Assembly: GCF_000513295.1 (NCBI RefSeq) | Contig: NC_023065.1 | Span: 1,860,001 to 1,924,000 of the forward strand | DNA: 64,000 bases | Direction: 5' to 3' | DNA from: Magnetospirillum gryphiswaldense MSR-1 v2 | GTDB lineage: Bacteria > Pseudomonadota > Alphaproteobacteria > Rhodospirillales > Magnetospirillaceae | Shown here: one piece after another, positions 37,489 to 50,378 of the stretch | Position numbering within the stretch: position 1 is the stretch's first letter | Layout of the letters: the number at the start of each line of letters is the position of its first letter | Program-made: the position numbers and the translations under genes | Notes under the pieces: generated by a model | What the model was told of the DNA's origin: nothing | Databases searched by the model: none | What the model saw: the letters and a program-made list of their open reading frames with translations, nothing else

Positions 37489-39183
37489 ATGGCCAGCCCC
37501 AATGTATCCTTTGAAATCCAGGTCATGGCCGACAAGCATTGGGTGGTCGCCCAATTCGCCGATGACGAGGAGAAGGCCAAGGCCTTCGCCGACAATCTGC
37601 TGCAAAAGGGTAATCATGCGGCGGTGCGGGTGGTGCGCGACTTCCGCCGCCTGGATGGGTTGCACACCGAAACGGTGATCCAGGAAAAGACGACGACGGT
37701 CAAGGCGGGTGCCGCCGACGTGTCGCTGTCGCCCATCACCGACGCCCCCGTGTGCACCCAATTGGCCGATTTCTACGGGGCCCCGGCGCGGCTGACCATG
37801 GGCCGGCTGGTGCGCAAGTACCTGGACGAGGTGGTGGTCACCCCCACCGAGATGCTGCATTCCGCCGCCGAGATGAAGCGGTTCGCCGACAAGGGCAGCC
37901 TGCTGTTTTCCGCCATCGACCGGGTCTCCACCTTGCAGGCGGGACTGACCGGCGAAGAGTCCAAGACCCGCCGCGATTTCCTGTCCAAAGCTTGGGACGA
38001 CATGGTGGCGCGCGGGCGCAAATTCGCCACCCGCAAGGTCAAGGCGCCGAAGAGTGTCGCCGACATCCTGGCCGAGGTGGAAAAGGGCGGCGAAGAACAC
38101 CCCTATCTGTGCCTGTCGATGATGAGCCTGGGCCTGCTGGAGACGCGGTCATGGCTGGGCAAGCTGGACCTCCTCAGCAAATGGGCGGCGGAAGCCGCCG
38201 GCACGCCGCTTCTGCCCATGATCGACGGCGTGGTCGCCGACATCGTGGTGTCGGCCCAGTTGATCCAGGATCTGCTGGGTTTTCAGTCCAATCTGGGCGC
38301 GGCGCTGATCCAGTTGTGCAATCTGGCCGAGGGCAAAGCCGAACCGGCCAAGTTCGCCCCCGAGATATTCACCAACCTCAACAGCATGTTCGCCGCCGGC
38401 ACGCTGACCCAGTCGAAAGACGTGCTGCTGGGCCGCGTCATCCGTGAGTTGGGCGGCGGCAACCCGTTGTCGCGCAACGAACCCAAGCAGGAATTCGAGG
38501 TGTTCTGCAAGGTCATGCACCGAGTGGTCAGCCACAAGGGCGTGCTGGGTGGCGGCGCCATGGCCGAGGCCATCTTGCACCGCATCACCCGCATCCATGC
38601 CCATTTGGGCACGGTGACCGCGTCGCAGGCCATCGACCTGACCCTGTCGGCCCTGTCCGACCACGCGCTGGGCATGCAGTACCTGCTGGCTCTGGCATCG
38701 TCGCCCTTGGGCCAGGGCATGGGGGCCGGCCTGACCGACCTGATCATCGCCAAGGTGCGCGGCGCCGACCACATCAATAAATGGGTGCCGGTACGCCAGC
38801 CGCCACCGGAACGCATGATCGCGCTTGCGGTGCTGAACCGCACACTCCTGGCCTCGACCGTGTTCGAGGGCGAAATACGCGACGGGCTGGGTCGCCATGT
38901 GGATGAAGTGCTGGCCCGCTATCTGCTGGATGAAGAAGTGATCGAGAAGATCGACAAGCCGGACGATCCATTGGCGCTGCGCGCCATCCGTCTGATCAAG
39001 TTCTGCGGTTCCGGCGTTCTGATCGAGGGCAAATCGCTGGACCTGGCCCGCTCGCGCGTCATCGAGCATCTGCGCCAGCCGCAATTCGAGGAGAAGTTCC
39101 TGGCCAGCGTGCCCGAACCGGGTAAGGGCGAGCAACACTTGCGAGAATTCCACAGACTTTTGGTCCAAACCGGCTTCCGCTAG
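37489..39183 (+). CDS. Large conserved-looking hypothetical protein
   Basis: I do not recognise this 564-residue protein. It starts MASPNVSFEIQVMADKHW; the first 90 residues look like a small alpha/beta domain (VVAQFADDEEKAKAFADNLL), and the remainder is almost entirely helical with many hydrophobic positions but no clear membrane span. It has no signal peptide. It lies three nt after the Sel1-repeat gene, so the two are co-expressed and may interact. Codon use fits the host. Confidence 0.8.
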   Translation: MASPNVSFEIQVMADKHWVVAQFADDEEKAKAFADNLLQKGNHAAVRVVRDFRRLDGLHTETVIQEKTTTVKAGAADVSLSPITDAPVCTQLADFYGAPARLTMGRLVRKYLDEVVVTPTEMLHSAAEMKRFADKGSLLFSAIDRVSTLQAGLTGEESKTRRDFLSKAWDDMVARGRKFATRKVKAPKSVADILAEVEKGGEEHPYLCLSMMSLGLLETRSWLGKLDLLSKWAAEAAGTPLLPMIDGVVADIVVSAQLIQDLLGFQSNLGAALIQLCNLAEGKAEPAKFAPEIFTNLNSMFAAGTLTQSKDVLLGRVIRELGGGNPLSRNEPKQEFEVFCKVMHRVVSHKGVLGGGAMAEAILHRITRIHAHLGTVTASQAIDLTLSALSDHALGMQYLLALASSPLGQGMGAGLTDLIIAKVRGADHINKWVPVRQPPPERMIALAVLNRTLLASTVFEGEIRDGLGRHVDEVLARYLLDEEVIEKIDKPDDPLALRAIRLIKFCGSGVLIEGKSLDLARSRVIEHLRQPQFEEKFLASVPEPGKGEQHLREFHRLLVQTGFR

Positions 39184-39204
39184 GGGTTTGGCGCATTTCT
39201 CCCA

Positions 39205-39233
39205 TTGACGGGACTGTGGGGCTCTGGCATTGG
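39205..39233 (+). promoter_or_regulatory. Possible promoter of the HU gene
   Basis: TTGACG at 39205-39210 and CATTGG at 39228-39233 are 17 nt apart, about 55 nt before the HU start. The -35 element is good and the -10 element weak. Confidence 0.35.
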
Positions 39234-39287
39234 GGTGTCCACACGGATGGGTCCGAAATTCAAAATCTTACAGGGGAACGACTACCC

Positions 39288-39566
39288 ATGAACAAGGCTG
39301 ATCTGGTTTCGCGCGTTGCCGAGCTTTCCGGTCTGACCAAGGCTGATTCGGAAAAGGCCGTCGACGGCGTGTTCGAGGCGATCACTGCGGCCCTGAAGGG
39401 CGGCGATGAAGTGCGTCTGGTTGGTTTCGGCAGCTTCTCGGTCGCTTCCCGCGCCGCTTCCGAAGGCCGCAACCCCCGCACCGGCGAAAAGATTCAAATT
39501 CCGGCCTCCAAGCAGCCGAAGTTCTCGGCCGGCAAGGGTCTGAAGGAAGCCGTCAACGGCAAGTAA
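39288..39566 (+). CDS. hup: DNA-binding protein HU
   Basis: HU is a small histone-like protein that bends and compacts DNA. The 92-residue product has the HU start MNKADLVSRVAEL and the core VRLVGFGSFSV. The beta-arm RNPRTGEKIQIPA contains the proline that intercalates in DNA. The start is the ATG at 39288, with AGGGGA upstream. It is monocistronic and followed by a strong terminator. Confidence 0.97.
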   Translation: MNKADLVSRVAELSGLTKADSEKAVDGVFEAITAALKGGDEVRLVGFGSFSVASRAASEGRNPRTGEKIQIPASKQPKFSAGKGLKEAVNGK

Positions 39567-39589
39567 GATCGGGGGTTTCCCCAATCTTC

Positions 39590-39623
39590 ACCCCCTGGTC
39601 GTAAGGCCAGGGGGTTTTTCTTT
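39590..39623 (+). terminator. Intrinsic terminator of hup
   Basis: CCCCCTGG, an eight-base loop and CCAGGGGG are followed by TTTTTCTTT, a textbook intrinsic terminator 24 nt after the HU stop. Confidence 0.92.
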
Positions 39624-39749
39624 ACCAAGTCGCCCGTGAAAAATCCCGCCGACGGGAACAAAAACCAGTCCAGCAGGGGGGCTGACTTGCTCCACCGGGA
39701 CACCGACGCTATCCTCGCCCAATCAGGAATGCCGGGCGCCGGAGGGGCA

Positions 39750-40832
39750 ATGAGCGCAGACGACAGCTTCGCCCAACCGCAATTCACCCTGCCCCAGGCG
39801 GACAAGGAAGCGCGGCTGCTCCACGGACTGACCGAGGCGATCCGCCATCATTGCGCCGGATGCCCGCCTTATGCCGCGCTGGTGCACGCACTTTATCCGC
39901 ATTGGCAGGACAGTGCCCAATTGACCGCCCTGCCCATGGTGCCGGCCAGTCTGTTCAAGTCCATGACGCTGTCCACGCAAACCGGACGACCGACGGTGAC
40001 CACGCTGACCTCCAGCGGCACCTCGGGCCGGGCGGTCAGCCGCATCAGCGTCGACGGAGAAACCGCCGACCGCCAGGCAAAGGCCATGAGCGCAGCCTTG
40101 CAGCCGGTGCTGGGCCGCCAACGCCTGCCCATGCTGATCCTGGACAGCCAGACGGCGCTTGCCGGCGGTGGTCGCATCAATGCCCGTGCCGCCGGCATCT
40201 TGGGGCTGATGCGGTTCGGCCGCGATCACGTCTTCGCCCTGAACGAGGCGATGGAATGCGATACTACCGCCATCGACGGCTTTCTGTCCCGCCATGGTCA
40301 GGCGCCGTTTCTGATGTTCGGCTTCACCTTCATGGTCTGGGCCCACTTCTTCGAAGCCATTCGCCATCGCGGATTGGACCTGTCGCACGGTATCTTGGTC
40401 CATGGCGGCGGCTGGAAGTCCATGATCGACCGCCGCGTCGACAATGCGGTGTTTCGCTCGGCCTTCCAAACGTCTACCGGTCTGCGCCACATCCATGATT
40501 TCTATGGCATGGCCGAGCAGATGGGCACCTTGTTCGTCGAGGGCGATGACGGCCTGCTCTATGCGCCCGACTTCGCCGACATCATCATCCGCGATCCCGT
40601 CACCCTGGCGCCGCTGCCCGTGGGCGAAACCGGGGTGATCCAGGTGCTGAGCCTGGTGCCGCGCAGTTACCCCGGCAACTCGGTGCTGACCGAGGATATG
40701 GGAGTTGTCGTCCATGTGGATCAGCCGGCATCGGCGGGACGCCTGGGCAAGGCGTTCCGGGTGCTGGGCCGGATACCCCGGTCCGAAATCCGCGGTTGCG
40801 GCGACACTTTCGCGCAAGGGATGAGGGCATGA
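39750..40832 (+). CDS. LuxE-like acyl-protein synthetase
   Basis: This 360-residue enzyme belongs to the LuxE family of the adenylate-forming superfamily, which activates fatty acids with ATP and passes the acyl group to a cysteine for reduction by LuxC. Visible motifs are the ATP-binding loop TLTSSGTSGRAVSRI, FGFTFMVWAHFFEAI and HDFYGMAEQMGTLFVE. The start is the ATG at 39750 with GGAGGGG upstream. It overlaps the LuxC-like gene as ATGA. No luciferase genes are near, so this pair probably makes aldehydes for lipid or cell-surface use rather than light. Confidence 0.86.
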   Translation: MSADDSFAQPQFTLPQADKEARLLHGLTEAIRHHCAGCPPYAALVHALYPHWQDSAQLTALPMVPASLFKSMTLSTQTGRPTVTTLTSSGTSGRAVSRISVDGETADRQAKAMSAALQPVLGRQRLPMLILDSQTALAGGGRINARAAGILGLMRFGRDHVFALNEAMECDTTAIDGFLSRHGQAPFLMFGFTFMVWAHFFEAIRHRGLDLSHGILVHGGGWKSMIDRRVDNAVFRSAFQTSTGLRHIHDFYGMAEQMGTLFVEGDDGLLYAPDFADIIIRDPVTLAPLPVGETGVIQVLSLVPRSYPGNSVLTEDMGVVVHVDQPASAGRLGKAFRVLGRIPRSEIRGCGDTFAQGMRA

Positions 40833-42055
40833 TCCGGGGCATCGGACCATCGGGCGCCGTTATCGACATCAACGCCGCCATCACCGCCTTGGCGAAATCG
40901 GACAATCCGGGGCTACCTTTCGCCACCGAGGCGGTCGCGGCCCTGGCCGCGCTTTCCGACCGCCTGTTGATGTCCCAGAGCGCCCGCCATTTTCCCGAAC
41001 TGGTCGCCTTGGGCTTCTGGCTACGGCGCACCCATCTGAATGCTCTGGCCGCCGAATTCGCCCGCACCCGCCCCGCCCAGGCCATGGCCGTACCCCGTGG
41101 CTTGGTCTTGCATATTCCCCCGGCCAATGTCGATGTGATGATGGCCTATCCGTGGGCGCTGTCGCTGCTGGCCGGAAACCGTAACATCATCCGCGTCTCA
41201 TCCCGGATCGGCGCCGCCGGCCAGGAACTGCTCGATGCCATGACGGCGATCTTGGCGGAAAGCCCGGGGCTCGCGGCCAGTAACCTGTTCGTCAGCTGGC
41301 CGCGCGACCATACCCAGTCCCTGGCCGAGTTGTCGGCCCTGGCCGATTTTCGTCTGGTCTGGGGCGGCGATGCCACCATCGCCCAAATCCGCGCCGTGCC
41401 CTTGCCGCCACACGCCGGTGAACTGTGCTTCGCCGACCGCGCCTCGCTTTGTGCCATGGCGGCGGAGGCCGTCAACCGCGCCGACGAGGAGGAACTGCGG
41501 CACTTGGCCGAGCGCTTCGCCGCCGACGTCACCACCTTCGGCCAAGCCGCCTGTTCATCGCCGCGGCTGCTGGTCTGGGTCGGCGACGATGCCGCCTGTG
41601 AACAGGCACAGCAGCGTCTGGTCGCCGCCCTCGACCGCCTGCCCGATATGGCGCCGCTGGCCCCGGCCATCGCCTTGGGGCGCAACGCCTATGTCCATCG
41701 CGCCGCCGCCGAAGGCTTGGTCTCACGCCCCGCCACCCCTGCCGGCCCCATCCTGTTCGCCCATGCTCCCAAGCCGGTGGATGGGCAGCAATGGGGGCAT
41801 TGCTTCGGCGGTCTGGTCCATGTGGCGCGGGGCCCGTCACTGGCCACCGTGGCCTCCTTCATCCAGCGGCGGCATCAGACCCTGTGCCATTTCGGCTTCG
41901 ATCAGGCCGAACTTGCCGCCCTGGTCACCCGATTGCGCGGGACCGGCTTGGATCGGCTGGTGCCGGTGGGCACGGCGCTGAGTTTCAGCCATCTCTGGGA
42001 CGGGGCCGACCTGTTGGAGCGGCTGACCAAATCCGTGCATCTGCTCGCCCCCTGA
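40829..42055 (+). CDS. LuxC-like acyl-CoA/acyl-protein reductase
   Basis: The 408-residue product matches the LuxC family of aldehyde-dehydrogenase-type reductases, which convert activated acyl groups to aldehydes with NADPH. Supporting segments are GLVLHIPPANVDVMMAYPW, AGNRNIIRVSSRIG and WGGDATIAQIRAVPL. The catalytic cysteine is probably in FGQAACSSPRLL. The start overlaps the LuxE-like stop by four nt; the pair must work together. A short GC stem followed by five T lies just past the stop and may be a weak terminator. Confidence 0.85.
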   Translation: MIRGIGPSGAVIDINAAITALAKSDNPGLPFATEAVAALAALSDRLLMSQSARHFPELVALGFWLRRTHLNALAAEFARTRPAQAMAVPRGLVLHIPPANVDVMMAYPWALSLLAGNRNIIRVSSRIGAAGQELLDAMTAILAESPGLAASNLFVSWPRDHTQSLAELSALADFRLVWGGDATIAQIRAVPLPPHAGELCFADRASLCAMAAEAVNRADEEELRHLAERFAADVTTFGQAACSSPRLLVWVGDDAACEQAQQRLVAALDRLPDMAPLAPAIALGRNAYVHRAAAEGLVSRPATPAGPILFAHAPKPVDGQQWGHCFGGLVHVARGPSLATVASFIQRRHQTLCHFGFDQAELAALVTRLRGTGLDRLVPVGTALSFSHLWDGADLLERLTKSVHLLAP

Positions 42056-42134
42056 AGGCGGGTCGCCAATTTTTCCCGCAAGCGCGCATCCTGTGGCATA
42101 AGGGGCGAAACACGCCACGGGAACCCAGTCGCAC

Positions 42135-43757
<1,623 letters not shown>

Positions 43758-43762
43758 GGCTA

Positions 43763-43804
43763 TTGAGGGTTCGGCTAATGATTTCCGGACCCTCAAGTAT
43801 TTAT
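43763..43804 (+). terminator. Hairpin terminator after the ABC-F gene
   Basis: TTGAGGGTTCGG and CCGGACCCTCAA form a 12-base-pair stem (one G-U pair) around a ten-base loop. A short T-rich stretch, GTATTTATT, follows. Confidence 0.7.
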
Positions 43805-43877
43805 TAAAAAGCTTCTAAACCACATCTGTATGAGTTGAATGGAGGAACGGTTAGAATATCGCCAAGCCCAAGGCTAA

Positions 43878-46076
<2,199 letters not shown>

Positions 46077-46092
46077 GATGTGCCACCGACGT

Positions 46093-46122
46093 CCCCGGGC
46101 GCTCCGCCATGGCCGCCCGGGG
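46093..46122. repeat. GC-rich hairpin between katG and the convergent Rop-like gene
   Basis: CCCCGGGCG (46093-46101) and CGCCCGGGG (46114-46122) form a nine-base-pair stem with a 12-base loop. It may serve as a bidirectional transcript end, though no U-run is present. Confidence 0.5.
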
Positions 46123-46146
46123 AAACGGTAAGCGCGATTCCCAAAA

Positions 46147-46344
46147 TCAGCCGCCGGCGGCCTTCAGGTCCTTGCGCGCCTGGGTCAGCTTGGCATGCAG
46201 CTCGTGGCAGCGGGCCGCCACTTCGGGAATGCTTTCCCAATTGACCGGCAGTTCCTCGGACAGATCGTGCAGGTCCATCTTGGCCTGGGTCGCCTGGGTC
46301 GACAGCTTCTTGACGGCAGCTTTCAGGGTTTCGATATCGCTCAT
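46147..46344 (-). CDS. Rop-like DUF683/CCE_0567-family small protein
   Basis: This 65-residue helical-hairpin protein matches the DUF683 (Rop-like, CCE_0567) family: MSDIETLKAAVKKLSTQATQ followed by AKMDLHDLSEELP and a second helix from residue 38. In diazotrophs the family is usually encoded next to nifX and can bind metal. No nif gene is in this window, so it may be an isolated paralogue. The start is the ATG at 46342-46344; the longer frame upstream lacks similarity. Confidence 0.82.
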   Translation of the reverse strand: MSDIETLKAAVKKLSTQATQAKMDLHDLSEELPVNWESIPEVAARCHELHAKLTQARKDLKAAGG

Positions 46345-46703
46345 GGAACATTCTCGCATCTGCTTCGGCGGAAGCCCGAACAGACTAGCCAATGCCAAAA
46401 GCATAGGCAATTTCCAATGATGCGATTTTTCTGAGCAAGGCGCCGCCGCCCGCAGTGGGGGGAGGGGATTCGCGGGCGGCGGCCTTGGGCGGAGCGTCGT
46501 CGGGGGGATTGACGAACCGCCATTCCAGTCGGCAGGAGGGATCGGGGATCGAGCTGACCGCCTCCAACCTTTCGGCGTAACAAGATACTAGCCGCGACTT
46601 GGCCGCGAAGAAATGACGCGGAGGTGTAAGGTGCGCCATCATTTAGCAGGCCATACCCAACCTTGGTCGCAAGCATCACCCCATCACTGGGCGTAGACTG
46701 GTA
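46345..46703. other. 359-nt region with no confident gene
   Basis: This gap between the Rop-like gene and the AEC transporter holds no recognisable gene. A minus-strand frame of 85 codons (46385-46642) is open but has no ribosome-binding site and no domain. A TGGTATTACCG sequence at 46699-46709, close to the LldR-like operator seen before lutA, spans the transporter stop codon and may be chance. Confidence 0.5.
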
Positions 46704-47642
46704 TTACCGATTGGCGTAGAGCACCAGGATCACCGACAAAACCGGCACCGAGGCGATGGTGGACAGCAGAATCACCTGCGAGGTGCGCTCCACATAGACC
46801 TTGTACTGACTGGCCATGACGAAGGTCAGCGCCCCGGTGGGCAGCGCGGCCAGCAGCAGCGTCGCCCCGGTCCAGAAGCGGTCAAGCGGGAACACGGTCT
46901 CGATCAGCAGCCAGGCCAACAACGGATGGACCAGCAATTTCAGTGGCACCAGCCACCCCACCTGCCGCCACGCCAGTTCCAGCGGGCGCCCGGCTAGGAA
47001 CACGCCGATGGCGAACAAGGCGCAGGGACCGGCGGCCGCGCCCAGCAATTGACAGAAGTTGACCACCGGCTGCGGCACCGGCAAGCCCGCCAAATTCCAG
47101 GCCAGCCCGGCAAACGACGATACGATCAGCGGGTTACGGAGCAGGGCCTTGCCGACATCGGCCAAAGCGCGGCCCAGCCCGGCCCCGTGCGAGCGGGCCA
47201 TTTCCATGGCGATGACCGCCAGACCGATCATCACCACGCTCATGATCACGGTGGCGATGATCGCCGGCAGCAGCTGGTCGGCGCCATAGGCGGCCAGAAA
47301 CAGCGGGATGCCCATATAGCCGGTATTGGAGAAACTGGCGTTGAGCGCCTGCAACGAGTTGATTTCGGCGCCATCCCCCCTGCCCTTCAGCCAGCCCAGC
47401 AGCCAGCCCAGGGCGTAGACCATCAGCATGGAGCCCAAGAAGGCACCGATGAAGGACAGGTTGAAAATGTCGGATAAGGGCTGCCGCGCCATGGACAGCA
47501 GCAGCACCGCCGGCAAGGCGAACCAATAGACGAAGGCGGACAGCGCACTTGACGCCTCTTGCCCCAGCACTGTGCGCCCGCCGGCATAGCCGGCGATGAT
47601 GATGGCGAACACCGGCAAGGCGACGTCGAGGACAACCTGCAT
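46704..47642 (-). CDS. AEC-family (auxin efflux carrier type) transporter
   Basis: The 312-residue membrane protein has ten predicted segments in two halves separated by a cytosolic loop, as in the AEC family. Typical segments are VLDVALPVFAIIIAGYAGG, SFSNTGYMGIPLF (the conserved crossing loop) and LPTGALTFVMASQYKVY. The gene lies three nt after dld at the end of the lactate operon, so it may transport lactate or a related organic acid. Bacterial AEC proteins include malonate and dicarboxylate carriers, so the exact substrate remains open. Confidence 0.88.
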   Translation of the reverse strand: MQVVLDVALPVFAIIIAGYAGGRTVLGQEASSALSAFVYWFALPAVLLLSMARQPLSDIFNLSFIGAFLGSMLMVYALGWLLGWLKGRGDGAEINSLQALNASFSNTGYMGIPLFLAAYGADQLLPAIIATVIMSVVMIGLAVIAMEMARSHGAGLGRALADVGKALLRNPLIVSSFAGLAWNLAGLPVPQPVVNFCQLLGAAAGPCALFAIGVFLAGRPLELAWRQVGWLVPLKLLVHPLLAWLLIETVFPLDRFWTGATLLLAALPTGALTFVMASQYKVYVERTSQVILLSTIASVPVLSVILVLYANR

Positions 47643-47645
47643 TTC

Positions 47646-50378
47646 CTACCCCTCGGCGCGGCGCGATACCCGATCGACCAGATGAATGATCGAACGATAA
47701 GGGATTCCGCCGTGATCGGCCAAGCCGATTTCACAGGTGCGGTTGGCGGAAAAACCTTCATGGCAGCCCTCGGGCACCGTCAGTTTCCGGAGCGCATGGG
47801 CGTTCAGTTCCGGCGTGGTGAAGCCCTTGTCGCCGGCGAAGCCGCAGCAGGTGACGCCGTCGGGGACCACCACCTGGGTGGCGCAGGCCTTGGCCACCGC
47901 CAACAGCTTGTCCTCAAGCCCCATTTTTCGCACCGAGCAGGGGATGTGCAGCAGCACCGGACCTTCGATGGGATGCAGCGACAGGCGCGGCAGGATCAGG
48001 TCATGCAGCGCCTCGACCGCGTCGAGAACAGGAGTGAAGGACTTGAGCCGGGCCGAGCAGGTGGCGGTATCCATGATCACCGGCAGCCTGCCGTGATCGC
48101 TGGCCGCATCCAAGGCGGCGGCCATGTCGCGCGCCTTGGCCTCGGCGATATCGGCCAGCCCCTTGCTGTCCCACGGCTGACCGCAACACAGATTGGCCAG
48201 GCCCGCCGGGAAGATCACGCGGAAACCGGCCTTTTTCAGCAAAGCTTCGGTGGCGTCTGGCAGGCAGGCCGTGACCGGGTCGTCCAACGCCGGCCCCATG
48301 GTGCGGGCGGCACAGGACGGCACATAGACCACCGCATCGGCGCCATCGCCGCCGCCTTGCAAGGCGGGCTGGGCCATGGTCGGCAGCCGGCGGCGGTTGC
48401 GGGCGCTGCCGGCGACGGTATCGACCATGGCCGCCGCACCCAGGCCCCACGCGGTGGCCTTCATCAGCAGGCCGTAATGATCGGCGGCGAGCTGGCCCAC
48501 AGCCTGGGCCATGCGGCCCTGCTTGCGACCACGTAAGGCTTTGATCAGCGTTCCGGTTTCGATCCCGACGGGGCAGGCGGTTGCGCACAAGCCGCAGGCG
48601 GCGCAGGTGTCGAGGCCGTGATAATCGTAGAGAGTTCCGATTTCGTCCCGGCGCACAACATCGCCGGCGGCCTGGGCGCGGGCCATTTCACGCCAGCCGA
48701 CGATGCGCTGGCGGGGCGACAGGGTCAGGCCGTGGCTGGGGCACATGCGCTCGCAGAAGCCGCATTCGATGCAGGTGTCGATCAAGACATCGGCGGCGGG
48801 CATGGGCTTCAGGTTCTTCAGATGGGCCTGAGGATCACGATCCAGGATGACGCCGGGATTGAGCAATCCCGCCGGGTCCAGCATTTCCTTGATCCGCCAC
48901 ATCAGATCGGTGGCGGCCTTGCCCCATTCCATCTCCACATAAGGCGCCATGTTGCGTCCGGTGCCGTGCTCGGCCTTCAACGAACCGTCGTATTTGTCCA
49001 CCACCAGTTTGGCGACGTCGTCCATGAAGGCGCCGTAACGCTGGATTTCGGCATCAGAGCCGAAATCCTGGGTGAAGACGAAGTGCAGATTACCTTCCAG
49101 CGCATGGCCGAAAATGATGGCCTCGGTATAGAAGTGCTTGACGAACAAAGCTTGCAGATCGGTGGTGGCGGCGGCCAGATCCTCTACCCGGAAGGCCACG
49201 TCCTCGATGATCACGGTGGTGCCCAGCGGGCGCACCGCCCCCACCGCCGGAAACAGACCCTTGCGGATTTTCCACAGTTTGGCGCCCTCGACCGCGTCGG
49301 TGGTGAAACTTACCCCGCCGATGGTGGCGATACCGTCGAGCGCGGCGACGATGGCGGCGATGTTGGCGGCCAGATCGCTCTGGTCACCGGCGCGGCTTTC
49401 CACCAACAGCGCGGCGGCATCCGCAGGCAGGTCGGCCAGCATGGCGGGCATGCCCGGCTTGCCCTCGACGCTGCGCAGGGCCGCGCGGTCCATCAGCTCC
49501 ACCGCCGAAACCGGCGTCGTCTTCAGCGCCGCCACCGCCCGGCAGGCCAGGGCAGCATCGGCGAAGAAGATCAGGGCGTTGGCCCGGTCGGCATGATCGG
49601 GCACGGTGTCGTAGGTGATCTCGGCGATAAAGCCCAAGGTACCTTCCGACCCGATCATCAGATGCTGCAAGATATCCACCGGATCGGTGAAATCCACCAG
49701 GGCATTAAGCGCATAGCCGGTGGTGTTCTTGATGGCGAATTTCTTGTTGATGCGCGCGGCCAGCACGTCGTCGGCGCGGGCCTGTTCAGCCAATTGCCCC
49801 AGGCTTTCCAGCAAGGCCGCATGGCTGGCGCGGAAGGCGGCGACGGAGACAGCATCCCCCGTATCGACCAGGGTACCGTCGGCCAGGATCAGCCGCATGG
49901 CGGCAAGTGTGCGATAGGAATTCTGCGCCGTGCCGCAACACATGCCCGATGCATTGTTGGCGGCGATGCCGCCGATCTTGGCCGAATCGATGGAGGCCGG
50001 ATCGGGGCCGATCTTGCGGCCAAAGGCGGCCAAGCGACGGTTGGCCTCGGCGCCGATGATTCCGGGCTGCAAGCGGATACGGGCACCGCCCGCCTCCACC
50101 ACCGCGCCGTTCCAGCCGTCACCCAGCAACAGCAGCACGGAATCGGTCACCGCCTGCCCCGACAGCGAGGTGCCGGCGGCACGGAAGGTCACCGGCACGT
50201 TTTCCTGGGCGCACGCCGCCAGCACCGCCACCACCTCGGCCTCGGTATCGGCCTTGACCACTAGCTTGGGGATCAGCCGATAGAAGCTGGCATCGGTACC
50301 ATAGGCCAGCAGCCGCAACGGATCGTCGATCAGCCGATGGGGCGGGATCAGCGGGGCAAGCCGGGATTTGACGCTCAT
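47646..50378 (-). CDS. FAD/Fe-S D-lactate dehydrogenase (Dld-II type)
   Basis: This 910-residue fusion enzyme oxidises D-lactate (or a related D-2-hydroxy acid) and passes electrons to the respiratory chain. The N-terminal FAD-binding part has PVTFRAAGTSLSGQAV and IGSEGTLGFIAEI. The central FAD-oxidase C domain includes FGHALEGNLHFVF. Two ferredoxin-type clusters follow (CIECGFCERMCP, CAACGLCATACP), and the end carries CCG domains (LCCGQPWDS, TCCGFAGDKG). The start is the ATG at 50376-50378, overlapping the lutC stop by four nt. With LutABC for L-lactate, the operon can oxidise both isomers. Confidence 0.92.
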   Translation of the reverse strand: MSVKSRLAPLIPPHRLIDDPLRLLAYGTDASFYRLIPKLVVKADTEAEVVAVLAACAQENVPVTFRAAGTSLSGQAVTDSVLLLLGDGWNGAVVEAGGARIRLQPGIIGAEANRRLAAFGRKIGPDPASIDSAKIGGIAANNASGMCCGTAQNSYRTLAAMRLILADGTLVDTGDAVSVAAFRASHAALLESLGQLAEQARADDVLAARINKKFAIKNTTGYALNALVDFTDPVDILQHLMIGSEGTLGFIAEITYDTVPDHADRANALIFFADAALACRAVAALKTTPVSAVELMDRAALRSVEGKPGMPAMLADLPADAAALLVESRAGDQSDLAANIAAIVAALDGIATIGGVSFTTDAVEGAKLWKIRKGLFPAVGAVRPLGTTVIIEDVAFRVEDLAAATTDLQALFVKHFYTEAIIFGHALEGNLHFVFTQDFGSDAEIQRYGAFMDDVAKLVVDKYDGSLKAEHGTGRNMAPYVEMEWGKAATDLMWRIKEMLDPAGLLNPGVILDRDPQAHLKNLKPMPAADVLIDTCIECGFCERMCPSHGLTLSPRQRIVGWREMARAQAAGDVVRRDEIGTLYDYHGLDTCAACGLCATACPVGIETGTLIKALRGRKQGRMAQAVGQLAADHYGLLMKATAWGLGAAAMVDTVAGSARNRRRLPTMAQPALQGGGDGADAVVYVPSCAARTMGPALDDPVTACLPDATEALLKKAGFRVIFPAGLANLCCGQPWDSKGLADIAEAKARDMAAALDAASDHGRLPVIMDTATCSARLKSFTPVLDAVEALHDLILPRLSLHPIEGPVLLHIPCSVRKMGLEDKLLAVAKACATQVVVPDGVTCCGFAGDKGFTTPELNAHALRKLTVPEGCHEGFSANRTCEIGLADHGGIPYRSIIHLVDRVSRRAEG

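Noticed and set aside
46385-46642. 85-codon minus-strand frame in the 46.4-46.7 kb gap
   Set aside because: No ribosome-binding site or domain; treated as probable non-coding.
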